Positions 23,881 through 32,562 of a stretch of DNA of 64,000 bases are shown piece after piece. The notes under the pieces were generated by a model. It was not told where the DNA came from. It was given only the letters and a program-made list of their open reading frames with translations, and did no database searches. The position numbers and the translations under genes are program-made. Position 1 is the stretch's first letter, and each line of letters opens with the position of its first letter. Source of the stretch: Methyloceanibacter sp. (GTDB lineage Bacteria; Pseudomonadota; Alphaproteobacteria; Rhizobiales; Methyloligellaceae); assembly GCA_018067145.1 (NCBI GenBank), contig JAGPVD010000022.1, forward strand, positions 1 through 64,000, given 5' to 3'.

Positions 23881-25083
23881 ATGGCGCTCCTTCCCGTCGA
23901 TGATGGGCTTGCCCTTGTGTTGAAGGGTATCCAGCGGCTTGGCCCTGAGTCCGTGACACTCGACGACGCTGTGGGTCGCGTGCTAGCCGAAAACGTTGCC
24001 GCCACGCTGACCCAGCCTCCCTTTGATGCTTCGGCCATGGATGGCTTTGCGGTGCGCTTCGAGGACGTGGCCACGCTTCCCGCCACACTGGCGCTGATTG
24101 GCGAGTCCGCTGCTGGCGCACGGTTCGAAGGCAGCGTGGCCCCGGGACAAGCCGTGCGGATATTCACTGGCGCGCCGGTGCCGGACGGCGCCGACACCAT
24201 CGTCATCCAGGAAGACACCGTTCTGTCTGGGGACGCGGTTCTCATCCAAAACGCCGGCGCCGGTCGGCATATCCGCCCGCGCGGCCAGGACTTTGAGCAA
24301 GGCGAAGTGTTGCTGCGCAAAGGCATGCGGCTTGGCCCGCGCGGTCTGGTGCTTGCTGCGTCGGCGAACCATGCCGAGCTGCCAGTCGTGCTGAGGCCGA
24401 AGGTCGCGGTGCTGGCCACGGGCGATGAGGTGGTGCCGCCCGGCTCCACCTTGCGAGCCGACGAAATTGTTTCCTCGGTTCCTATTGGGCTGGCGGCGTT
24501 GATCGAGGCGCAAGGCGGTGAGGTACTCGATCTCGGTATCGCAAAGGACGATCGCGACGCGATCGTTGCTCTAGCCCGGACTGGCGCGCATGCGGAAATT
24601 CTCGTGACCATTGGTGGCGCATCGGTGGGCGAACGCGATCTTGTGGCCAGTGCCCTTCAAGGCGAAGGGCTGCAGCTCGAATTCGCCAAGGTCGCCATGC
24701 GGCCCGGCAAACCCCTGCTCTATGGCCGCCTTGGTTCCCAACGTTTCTTGGGGCTGCCCGGCAATCCCATCTCGGCGCTGGTTTGTGCCGAAGTCTTCCT
24801 GATGCCGATGCTGCGCGCCCTATTGGGGCTCAACGAGGACGAGCGGCCCTTGGCCGATGCGGTGCTCGGGATGAGCCTTTCGGCCAACGGCGAGCGGCGG
24901 CACTATATGCGCGCCACATCGACCTGGCAGGAGGATGGGCTGCGTGTGGTGCGGCCTCTGCCCTCCCAGGACTCGTCCCTGGTCGCCATATTCGCCAAGG
25001 CCGACTGCCTCATTTTGCGCCTCCCGCACGCCCCGGCCCTGCCCGAAGGCGCGCCTGTCAAAATCCTTCCATTCAGCGATTAA
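23881..25083 (+). CDS. moeA: Molybdopterin molybdotransferase
   Basis: FDASAMDGFAVR, PRGQDFEQGE, LPGNPISALV. Confidence 0.96.
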   Translation: MALLPVDDGLALVLKGIQRLGPESVTLDDAVGRVLAENVAATLTQPPFDASAMDGFAVRFEDVATLPATLALIGESAAGARFEGSVAPGQAVRIFTGAPVPDGADTIVIQEDTVLSGDAVLIQNAGAGRHIRPRGQDFEQGEVLLRKGMRLGPRGLVLAASANHAELPVVLRPKVAVLATGDEVVPPGSTLRADEIVSSVPIGLAALIEAQGGEVLDLGIAKDDRDAIVALARTGAHAEILVTIGGASVGERDLVASALQGEGLQLEFAKVAMRPGKPLLYGRLGSQRFLGLPGNPISALVCAEVFLMPMLRALLGLNEDERPLADAVLGMSLSANGERRHYMRATSTWQEDGLRVVRPLPSQDSSLVAIFAKADCLILRLPHAPALPEGAPVKILPFSD

Positions 25084-25160
25084 TTAAGACGCCGGAAACC
25101 CGAATCGCTTGATTTTCGGGATTCGAGCTGCGCAGCCGCTGCATTTGGTGGTGAAGCAGC

Positions 25161-25189
25161 TTGCGGAACACAAATAGAACATGTAGAAT
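25161..25189 (+). promoter_or_regulatory. Predicted sigma70-type promoter of lexA
   Basis: TTGCGG - 17 nt - TAGAAT, about 70 nt upstream of the lexA ATG. Confidence 0.6.
25166..25180 (+). promoter_or_regulatory. LexA (SOS) box, alphaproteobacterial type
   Basis: GAAC-ACAAATA-GAAC, the reverse complement of GTTC-N7-GTTC; lies in the lexA promoter spacer. Confidence 0.85.
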
Positions 25190-25204
25190 GTTCTTGTTTT
25201 GTAC
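25190..25204 (+). promoter_or_regulatory. Second, near-consensus LexA box
   Basis: GTTC-TTGTTTT-GTAC (one mismatch to GTTCN7GTTC). Confidence 0.6.
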
Positions 25205-25268
25205 GAAAGAGGGTACGAATCGCGCCAGGCCTAAAAGGCTCGATTCCTGATCGCTCTAAGGGGACCAG

Positions 25269-25970
25269 ATGCTCACATTGAAGCAAAAAGAGCTTCTCAT
25301 GTTCATCCATGAGCGGTTGAAGGAAACGGGCGTGCCGCCGTCTTTCGATGAGATGAAGGTGGCGCTCGACCTCAAATCGAAGTCAGGGATTCACCGCCTG
25401 ATCACGGCGCTGGAGGAGCGCGGCTTTGTGCGCCGCCTGCCCCACCGCGCCCGTGCCATGGAAATCATCAAGCTGCCGGATTCCATGCCCCAGGGGGTTG
25501 CCGCCCGGAGCCGTGGCTTCTCGCCAAGCGTGATCGAGGGGAGCTTGGGCCGGCTACCGCAGATGCACGAGGGCGAAGTGGCGCCGCAGTCTGTCGCCGT
25601 GCCGGTCATGGGCCGGATCGCGGCCGGTGTTCCCATTGAGGCGATCCAGACCCGGCTTTCGACCATCGAAGTGTCGCCGGAGATCTTGTCCAAAGGCGAA
25701 CATTACGCGCTCGAGGTCAATGGCGACTCCATGATCGACGCCGGCATTCTCGACGGCGACACGATCATCGTCAGGAAGTGCGAGGAAGCCAGCAATGGCG
25801 AAATCGTCGTGGCCCTGGTCGACGAAGAGGAAGCCACGCTTAAGCGCCTGCGCCGCCGGGGTGATTCGATCGCGCTCGAAGCGGCCAATCCGGCTTATGA
25901 GACAAAGATTTTCGGTCCTGACCGCGTGCGCGTGCAGGGGCGGCTTGTCGGACTCATGCGCCGCTACTAG
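25269..25970 (+). CDS. lexA: SOS repressor LexA
   Basis: [31 protein letters not shown]-terminal S24 domain [19 protein letters not shown]. Confidence 0.98.
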   Translation: MLTLKQKELLMFIHERLKETGVPPSFDEMKVALDLKSKSGIHRLITALEERGFVRRLPHRARAMEIIKLPDSMPQGVAARSRGFSPSVIEGSLGRLPQMHEGEVAPQSVAVPVMGRIAAGVPIEAIQTRLSTIEVSPEILSKGEHYALEVNGDSMIDAGILDGDTIIVRKCEEASNGEIVVALVDEEEATLKRLRRRGDSIALEAANPAYETKIFGPDRVRVQGRLVGLMRRY

Positions 25971-25998
25971 CCAAGCCCCCAGTTTCTTCCAATTTGTC

Positions 25999-26021
25999 AT
26001 CGCCCGGCTTGACCGGGCGAT
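25999..26021. repeat. Palindromic intergenic repeat of the type dispersed in alphaproteobacterial genomes
   Basis: Perfect inverted repeat ATCGCCCGG-CTTGA-CCGGGCGAT followed by CCAGC; one minus frame reads [12 protein letters not shown]. Confidence 0.7.
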
Positions 26022-26285
26022 CCAGCAACCCCGGTCTTCGCGGCCATAGAAACCAACGATCGGCTTCTGCCACAAGAGCGCGCTGCTATAGCGAGCCCTA
26101 GAGGCAATAAGGCCATTCTGGCCCGGTCCTCGCCGGCTTTGCCGATGTGGGGGGTCGACGCCGCCCGGCACCTCCTCGTCCTGGTCCGGCATGGGGGTCC
26201 CTGCCCTTACCCGTCCCTGGCGGGTATGATACACCACGCGCACCGACTGCCCCTAGCCCACAACAAGAGCTTCCAGCATCGATCG

Positions 26286-27722
26286 ATGACCGAGACCGTT
26301 ATCACGCGCTTTGCGCCGTCCCCCACTGGCTACCTCCATATTGGAGGGGCCCGCACGGCGCTGTTCAACTGGCTGTATGCCAAGGCCATGGGCGGCAAGA
26401 TGCTGCTCCGTATCGAGGACACCGATCAGGCGCGCTCCGCCGAAGGGGCGATTTTGGCCATCCTCGATGGTCTGCGTTGGCTTGATCTCGATTGGTATGG
26501 TGAGCCCGTCTACCAGCTGTCCCGCGCCGAGCGTCACCGCGAGGTCGCCGAGATGCTGATTGCCGAAGGCAAAGCCTATCGTTGCTACGCAACACGGGAG
26601 GAGCTTCAGGCCATGCGCGACACCGCGCGGGCCGACGGCCGCGCCCCAGGCTATGACGGCACCTGGCGTGACCGTGATCACAGTGACGCGCCAGAAGGCG
26701 CCATGCCGGCGATCCGCTTCAAGGCGCCGCGCGAGGGAGAGACGGTCATCGAGGACCGGGTCCAGGGCCAAGTCACCTTCGCCAACAAGGACCTCGACGA
26801 CCTTATTCTGCTCCGAAGCGACGGCTCGCCCACTTACATGCTCTCGGTGGTGGTGGACGATCATGACATGGGCATCACCCACGTCATCCGCGGCGACGAT
26901 CATCTCACCAACGCGGCCAGGCAGGCGCAGATCTTCTCGGCGCTTGGCTGGGAGACGCCAATCTATGCCCATGTGCCGCTGATCCACGGGCCCGACGGCG
27001 CCAAACTCTCGAAGCGCCACGGCGCGCTTGGCGTCGAGGCTTACCGGGAGATGGGATATCTGCCGTCGGCGCTCAGGAATTATCTGGTGCGGCTCGGTTG
27101 GAGCCATGGCGATGACGAGGTCATCTCCAACGAGGACATGATCTCGTGGTTCGATCTCGATGGCATTGGGCGTTCCGCCGCACGGTTCGACTTCGCTAAA
27201 CTTGAAAATCTGAACGGACATTATCTGCGGTCCATGCCGGATGCGGAAATCATCGGTCATCTCAAGACGTTGGTTCCTCACCTTTCCGATGGTGATGCGC
27301 TCATGGCGCGGATCGGTGCGGAGGGTTGGAGTAGTTTCGAGCGCGCCATGCCGGGGCTCAAAGAGCGCGCCAAAACTCTTGTGGAGCTTCTCGACAGCGC
27401 GGCCTATTTGTTCGCCACGCGGCCGCTGGATCTCGACGATAAGGCGAAGAAGCAGCTCGACGAAGCTGGGCGTGAGGTGCTCGCGGGCCTCTTGCCCAAA
27501 CTCCAAGATGCAAAAACATGGACGCTAGAGACTCTCGAATCATGCGTACGAGAGTTCGCCGACACGACTGATCGTAAGCTTGGCAAAGTGGCTCAGCCGT
27601 TGCGGGCCGCGTTGACCGGGCGAGCGACATCCCCCGGAATCTTTGATGTGCTTGAGGTGTTGGGCCGTGAGGAGGCGCTCGGGCGTATCGCCGACCAGGT
27701 ACAGCCGGCTCAGTCTGACTAA
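26286..27722 (+). CDS. gltX: Glutamyl-tRNA synthetase
   Basis: [31 protein letters not shown]. Confidence 0.97.
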   Translation: MTETVITRFAPSPTGYLHIGGARTALFNWLYAKAMGGKMLLRIEDTDQARSAEGAILAILDGLRWLDLDWYGEPVYQLSRAERHREVAEMLIAEGKAYRCYATREELQAMRDTARADGRAPGYDGTWRDRDHSDAPEGAMPAIRFKAPREGETVIEDRVQGQVTFANKDLDDLILLRSDGSPTYMLSVVVDDHDMGITHVIRGDDHLTNAARQAQIFSALGWETPIYAHVPLIHGPDGAKLSKRHGALGVEAYREMGYLPSALRNYLVRLGWSHGDDEVISNEDMISWFDLDGIGRSAARFDFAKLENLNGHYLRSMPDAEIIGHLKTLVPHLSDGDALMARIGAEGWSSFERAMPGLKERAKTLVELLDSAAYLFATRPLDLDDKAKKQLDEAGREVLAGLLPKLQDAKTWTLETLESCVREFADTTDRKLGKVAQPLRAALTGRATSPGIFDVLEVLGREEALGRIADQVQPAQSD

Positions 27723-27878
27723 CATTTGATCAGGCATATTTGTTGCACTGCAGTATAATCGGCGCGATTATGCGGCAACGCAAAAAACCATTTGCAGGGA
27801 CCTGAACCGCTGCCCCGAGTATTATGTTCTTCGGCGCATGTGGTCCCGTTGCCCCAAAGAGGGCCAGGAGGCTTTGAG

Positions 27879-29198
27879 ATGAGTGTGGCAGAAGACTATC
27901 GGCTCAAGGGAACCACCGATGAGGCATCCCTGACGATTGACGGTGCGGAGCATCGCTTGCCCCTGCTCAAGGGTACGCTCGGTCCCGACGTGGTCGATAT
28001 CACGTCGCTCTATCAGGACAGCGGGACGTTTACCTACGATCCCGGCTTCACCTCGACCGCGAGCTGTGAGTCGAAGATCACCTATATCGACGGCGACAAA
28101 GGGATCCTGCTCTATCGCGGCTATCCCATCGACCAGCTAGCCGAGCACTGCACCTTCCTCGAGACGACGTATCTGTTGCTCTACGGGGAGCTGCCGAATG
28201 CCGACCAGTACGAGACGTTCAAGCAGCGCATGACCAGACACACGATGGTCCATGAGCAGATGAACCGGTTTTTCACCGGGTTCCGGCGCGACGCGCATCC
28301 CATGGCGATCATGGTGGGCGTGGTGGGGGCGCTTTCGGCCTTCTATCACGACTCTATCGACATCAGAGATCCGAAGCAGCGCGACATGGCGAGCGTGCGC
28401 ATGATCTCGAAAATGCCGACCATCGCCGCGATGGCCTACAAATACTCGGTCGGCCAGCCTTTCGTGTATCCGAGCAACGATCTCGATTACTCGGCGAACT
28501 TCCTCAGAATGTGCTTCGCGGTGCCCTGCGCGGAGTATCAGGTCGACCCGGTGCTGGCGCGTGCGATGCGGCGGATTTTTATTCTCCATGCCGACCACGA
28601 ACAGAATGCGTCCACGTCGACGGTGCGCCTGGCGGGCTCGTCGGGGGCCAATCCATTCGCTTGTATCTCGGCGGGCATTGCCTGCCTGTGGGGCCCGGCT
28701 CATGGCGGTGCCAACGAAGCGGCGCTGACGATGCTGGAGGAGATAGGTTCGGTCGAGCGCATCCCCGAATTCATTCGGCGCGCGAAGGACAAGAACGACC
28801 CGTTTCGGCTCATGGGCTTTGGCCACCGGGTCTATAAAAACTACGACCCACGGGCGAAGATCATGCAGAAGACCTGCCATGAGGTCCTTGAGGCTGTCGG
28901 CCACAAGGACGATCCTATCCTCAAGGTAGCGCTTGAACTGGAGCGCATTGCCCTGTCCGACGAATACTTCGTCCGGAAGAAGCTCTATCCAAATATTGAT
29001 TTCTATTCGGGGATCACGCTGAAGGCGCTTGGCTTCCCCACTGAAATGTTCACGGTGCTGTTTGCCATTGCCCGTACGGTGGGCTGGATCGCTCAGTGGA
29101 TGGAGATGATCGAGGATCCGATGCAGCGCATTGGTCGGCCGCGTCAGCTTTATACGGGCGCCGCCGAGCGCCAATATCTGCCGATGGAGGACCGCTAA
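27879..29198 (+). CDS. gltA: Citrate synthase
   Basis: [31 protein letters not shown]. Confidence 0.98.
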   Translation: MSVAEDYRLKGTTDEASLTIDGAEHRLPLLKGTLGPDVVDITSLYQDSGTFTYDPGFTSTASCESKITYIDGDKGILLYRGYPIDQLAEHCTFLETTYLLLYGELPNADQYETFKQRMTRHTMVHEQMNRFFTGFRRDAHPMAIMVGVVGALSAFYHDSIDIRDPKQRDMASVRMISKMPTIAAMAYKYSVGQPFVYPSNDLDYSANFLRMCFAVPCAEYQVDPVLARAMRRIFILHADHEQNASTSTVRLAGSSGANPFACISAGIACLWGPAHGGANEAALTMLEEIGSVERIPEFIRRAKDKNDPFRLMGFGHRVYKNYDPRAKIMQKTCHEVLEAVGHKDDPILKVALELERIALSDEYFVRKKLYPNIDFYSGITLKALGFPTEMFTVLFAIARTVGWIAQWMEMIEDPMQRIGRPRQLYTGAAERQYLPMEDR

Positions 29199-29233
29199 CA
29201 GCGTCGAGGCGCTGTTCTAGTCGGGACGCCGAT

Positions 29234-30136
29234 CTAGTCGTCGATTTCGTCCCAGTTCTCACCGACTAAAAAGAGCTTATTCTCGTTCGCTGCTTCGATT
29301 GTCGCGGCGCGTTCGGCCAAGAGCACACGTCCGGCGGCCACGGCAATGCCGGCGAGGCCTGCTGCTGCTGCCTTCCTCAATGTCTCGGGGCCGATCGTCG
29401 GCATATCGATGCGCTCCTCTTGCCCAGGTTTCGGCGCCTTGACGAGCACGCCAGCCCGCGCACCGCGTGTGCGTCCCGATGTTCTCAAGTCGGCGCAGCG
29501 TTGCAGCATGGCGTCGGTGCCTTCGGCGGCCTCCACCGCGAGCACGCGCCCCTTGGCGACAATGGCGCCTTGACCGACATCGAGGCGGCCAAGAGCGCGC
29601 ACCACCTTGAAGGCTATTTCGATATCGGTCTTGTCCTCCGCGGAAGGTGTCTTGGTGCTGAGCATTCCCTCCCCGGCCAGAAGTTCAGGCGCTACGTCGC
29701 CGGCGCCGTGCACGCGGTACCCCTTATCCTCGAAGTAGTTCACGATTCGCGATAGCACGCTGTCGTCGCCGCCTTTGCCGAGACCGAGGAGGAAGGGCAG
29801 AGCTTTGATGGCGCCGAAGTCGGGACGGACATTGCCGAAGTCGGGACGGTTCACCGCGCCGATGATCACAAGGTCGTTGCAGCCACTCTTCTCGAGAGCG
29901 CCGAAGAGCTTGCCGATTTCACCCCACTTCATCCACGTATGGGGGAAGCGTTCGATCTCCTCGTCGGCCTCGCCACGGAGCGCCACGATGTGCAGCGGAA
30001 TCTCGTGAGCCGCAACCGCCTCGGCGAGGACACAAGGTAGCGGACCCTGCCCGGCTATGATGGCGAGCGGTCCCGTGATCTTCGTTACTTCGGACATGGT
30101 CTGGGCCTCAGCGTCAGTGGCTCGGCGCTGAGACAT
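29234..30136 (-). CDS. lpxI: UDP-2,3-diacylglucosamine pyrophosphatase LpxI
   Basis: LAIIAGQGPLPCVLAEAV, KTPSAEDKTDIEIAFKVVRALG; likely start MSEVTK at 30097. Confidence 0.92.
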   Translation of the reverse strand: MSQRRATDAEAQTMSEVTKITGPLAIIAGQGPLPCVLAEAVAAHEIPLHIVALRGEADEEIERFPHTWMKWGEIGKLFGALEKSGCNDLVIIGAVNRPDFGNVRPDFGAIKALPFLLGLGKGGDDSVLSRIVNYFEDKGYRVHGAGDVAPELLAGEGMLSTKTPSAEDKTDIEIAFKVVRALGRLDVGQGAIVAKGRVLAVEAAEGTDAMLQRCADLRTSGRTRGARAGVLVKAPKPGQEERIDMPTIGPETLRKAAAAGLAGIAVAAGRVLLAERAATIEAANENKLFLVGENWDEIDD

Positions 30137-30920
30137 TGTTCGGCACGCAAAACGATCGGTCAGAACCGCAGTGCATGAAGTCGATGACTTGTTTTACGAG
30201 CGGGTTCTTGGAGAACATGCTCTCGACGTCCACAAGCCGCTCCTTGAGCGTTCCCTCGTTCGAGAACAACATGCGATAGGCTTGGCGCAGTTCGTGGATC
30301 TGCCCGCGCGGGAAACGTTTGCGCTTCAGGCCGATAATGTTGAGGCCACTCAGGTTGGCGCGGTTGCCGGTCGCCATGCCAAAGGGGATGAGATCGCCGC
30401 CAATTCCGGTCATACCGCCGACAAAAGCGTATGCACCGATGCGCACGAATTGGTGGACCCCAGCCAGTCCGCCGATAATGGCGCCGTCGCCGAGCGTGAC
30501 ATGCCCCCCCAACGTGGCCCCGTTCACCAAAGTCACATTATCCCCAAGCTGACAATCATGGGCGACGTGCGTCGACATCATGAGAAGGCAATTCGAGCCG
30601 ATGCGTGTTGCCATCCCGCCGTGTTCCGTACCCGGATTGATGCTCGCATACTCGCGAATGGTTGTCTTGGGACCGATGCTGAGGGTGCTCGGCTCGTCGT
30701 GATATCTCACGTCCTGCGGAGCTTGGCCGACCGAGGCGAAAGGGAAAATTTTGCACTTCGACCCGATCGTTGTGTGGCCGCCGATTACGGCATGGGAGTG
30801 AAGAACAACGCCGTCGCCGAGTTCGACATCGGGTCCAACGACGCAAAAGGGTCCGACCTCGATGTTCTTTCCAAGCTTCGCACTTGGATCGACCACGGCG
30901 GTCGCATGGATATTGGCCAT
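30114..30920 (-). CDS. lpxA: UDP-N-acetylglucosamine O-acyltransferase
   Basis: Hexapeptide repeats; MMSTHVAHDCQLGDNV, GGLAGVHQFVRIG. Confidence 0.96.
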   Translation of the reverse strand: MANIHATAVVDPSAKLGKNIEVGPFCVVGPDVELGDGVVLHSHAVIGGHTTIGSKCKIFPFASVGQAPQDVRYHDEPSTLSIGPKTTIREYASINPGTEHGGMATRIGSNCLLMMSTHVAHDCQLGDNVTLVNGATLGGHVTLGDGAIIGGLAGVHQFVRIGAYAFVGGMTGIGGDLIPFGMATGNRANLSGLNIIGLKRKRFPRGQIHELRQAYRMLFSNEGTLKERLVDVESMFSKNPLVKQVIDFMHCGSDRSFCVPNNVSAPSH

Positions 30921-30931
30921 GCTGTGCTCGT

Positions 30932-31459
30932 CTACGTATCTATGATCACGGCACTGAACTCAGCTTCGGCGACGCTTTCGCCGTCAACAGCCGCCTGCGC
31001 ACGGAAGCGCCACACACGTCCGCGGTTGCGTATCTTCTCAACGTGGTAGTGGAGGGTATCGCCGGGGACCACCGGGCGGCGAAAGCGCGCCTTGTCGATC
31101 CCCATGAAATAGATCAACGGCGGGCTCTGAAATTCATTGAGGAAGAGCAAGCTGAACACGGCGGCGGTTTGCGCCATGCCTTCGATTAGGAGCACGCCGG
31201 GCATGACCGGATTGCCCGGGAAATGCCCCTGGAAATACGGCTCGTTGACCGTCACGTTTTTGATGCCGGTGGCCGATTGGTCCTTGTCTATATCGATGAG
31301 CTTATCGACGAGAAGGAAGGGATAGCGATGTGGTATAAGCCGCATGATGGCGGCGATGTCCGCCGACTCAAGCTTGCCCTTTGCATCGCCCTTCGTGCTT
31401 ACCGGCTCCTTGCGTGCGACCTTGCGCCTGCTCGGCTTTTCCGCCTTGGTCGTGGTCAA
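30932..31459 (-). CDS. fabZ: 3-hydroxyacyl-ACP dehydratase
   Basis: IPHRYPFLLVDKL, EPYFQGHFPGNPVMPGVLLIEGMAQ. Confidence 0.96.
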   Translation of the reverse strand: MTTTKAEKPSRRKVARKEPVSTKGDAKGKLESADIAAIMRLIPHRYPFLLVDKLIDIDKDQSATGIKNVTVNEPYFQGHFPGNPVMPGVLLIEGMAQTAAVFSLLFLNEFQSPPLIYFMGIDKARFRRPVVPGDTLHYHVEKIRNRGRVWRFRAQAAVDGESVAEAEFSAVIIDT

Positions 31460-32544
31460 AATTTCAAATCCTTACGCTCGGCGAGACGACTGAGGAGTGT
31501 CATCTCTCTGAACCACTTCTTTATTGGCTTGGCCGGGGTGCCTCCCCAACGCACGCCAGGTGGTACATTGCCTCGTACGTTACTGCTCCCGGCGATCTGG
31601 GCGCCAGCGCCGATCTTGACGTGGCCAACGACTCCGACCTGACCGCCAAGAGCAGCGAAGTCGTCGACCTCGGAACTCCCTGAGATACCGGTTTGGGCGA
31701 CGATGATGCAATGTCTTCCAATTATCACGTTGTGCCCGATTTGGACGAGATTATCAATTTTCGTGCCCTCACCGATGATTGTGTCCCGCAGCGCCCCGCG
31801 GTCGATGGTGGCGTTGGCGCCGATCTCCACGTCGTCCTGAATGATCACCCGGCCAATCTGGGGCACTTTGAAGTGCCCCTCTTTGCCCATGGCAAATCCG
31901 AAACCATCCTGGCCGATGGAGACGCCGGCATGGATGGTGACCCGATTGCCGACCAGTACGTTGGTCAGCGAGACGTTGGGGCCGATATAGCCCCCGTGGC
32001 CCACATGCACGCGATAACCGATGACGCTGCCCGCAGAGATGGTCGTGCCGTGTCCGATCCTCGCCTCAGGCCCAATGACGGCCCCAGCCGCCACTTTGAC
32101 ATCGGCCTCAAGCTTCGCGCTCGGATGGATGTGACTGCCCGGGTCGATTGCTTCGTTCCCGGTCTTCGTGCCGAGGGTGTTGGGATAGAACAGCGTGAGC
32201 GCCTTGGCGAAGCCCCGATAAGGCTCTGGCGTCACAAGGCCTGCGGTGCCGTCTGGCACTCTGTCCGCGAATTTAGGTGCGACCAGGCAGGCGCCTGCAC
32301 CCGTTGTGGTGAGCAGCGGGATGTATTTAGGGTTGTCCAAGAAAGACAAATCACCCTTCGTCGCGCCGTCCAGCGGACGAACATCCTTGATCTCGACATC
32401 GGGATCGGCGCCTTCAGTTAGCTCGGCGCCGGTGGCTTCGGCGACGGCGCGCAAGGAGTACGGACCGGCCCGCTCATGAAATCCCGGGTGTTCCATCAAA
32501 TCTCCAGCGGTGGCAGCGCGACATGATCCATGACGCGTAGGCAT
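31456..32544 (-). CDS. lpxD: UDP-3-O-acylglucosamine N-acyltransferase
   Basis: Hexapeptide repeats; VSIGQDGFGFAMG; likely start MEHPGF at 32496. Confidence 0.95.
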   Translation of the reverse strand: MPTRHGSCRAATAGDLMEHPGFHERAGPYSLRAVAEATGAELTEGADPDVEIKDVRPLDGATKGDLSFLDNPKYIPLLTTTGAGACLVAPKFADRVPDGTAGLVTPEPYRGFAKALTLFYPNTLGTKTGNEAIDPGSHIHPSAKLEADVKVAAGAVIGPEARIGHGTTISAGSVIGYRVHVGHGGYIGPNVSLTNVLVGNRVTIHAGVSIGQDGFGFAMGKEGHFKVPQIGRVIIQDDVEIGANATIDRGALRDTIIGEGTKIDNLVQIGHNVIIGRHCIIVAQTGISGSSEVDDFAALGGQVGVVGHVKIGAGAQIAGSSNVRGNVPPGVRWGGTPAKPIKKWFREMTLLSRLAERKDLKF

Positions 32545-32562
32545 AAACCGAACTGGCTTCCA

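Noticed and set aside
25090-25160. CCCGAA/TTCGGG hairpin after moeA as operon terminator
   Set aside because: Short stem, no T-run; cannot be supported from sequence alone.
26253-27506. 417-aa minus-strand ORF antisense to gltX
   Set aside because: Antisense shadow of a conserved gene; no independent coding evidence.
27727-27759. TATAAT upstream of gltA as a promoter
   Set aside because: Perfect -10 hexamer but no acceptable -35 at 16-18 nt; TTGATC is 22 nt away.
28137-29174. 345-aa minus-strand ORF antisense to gltA
   Set aside because: Antisense shadow; citrate synthase frame is clear.
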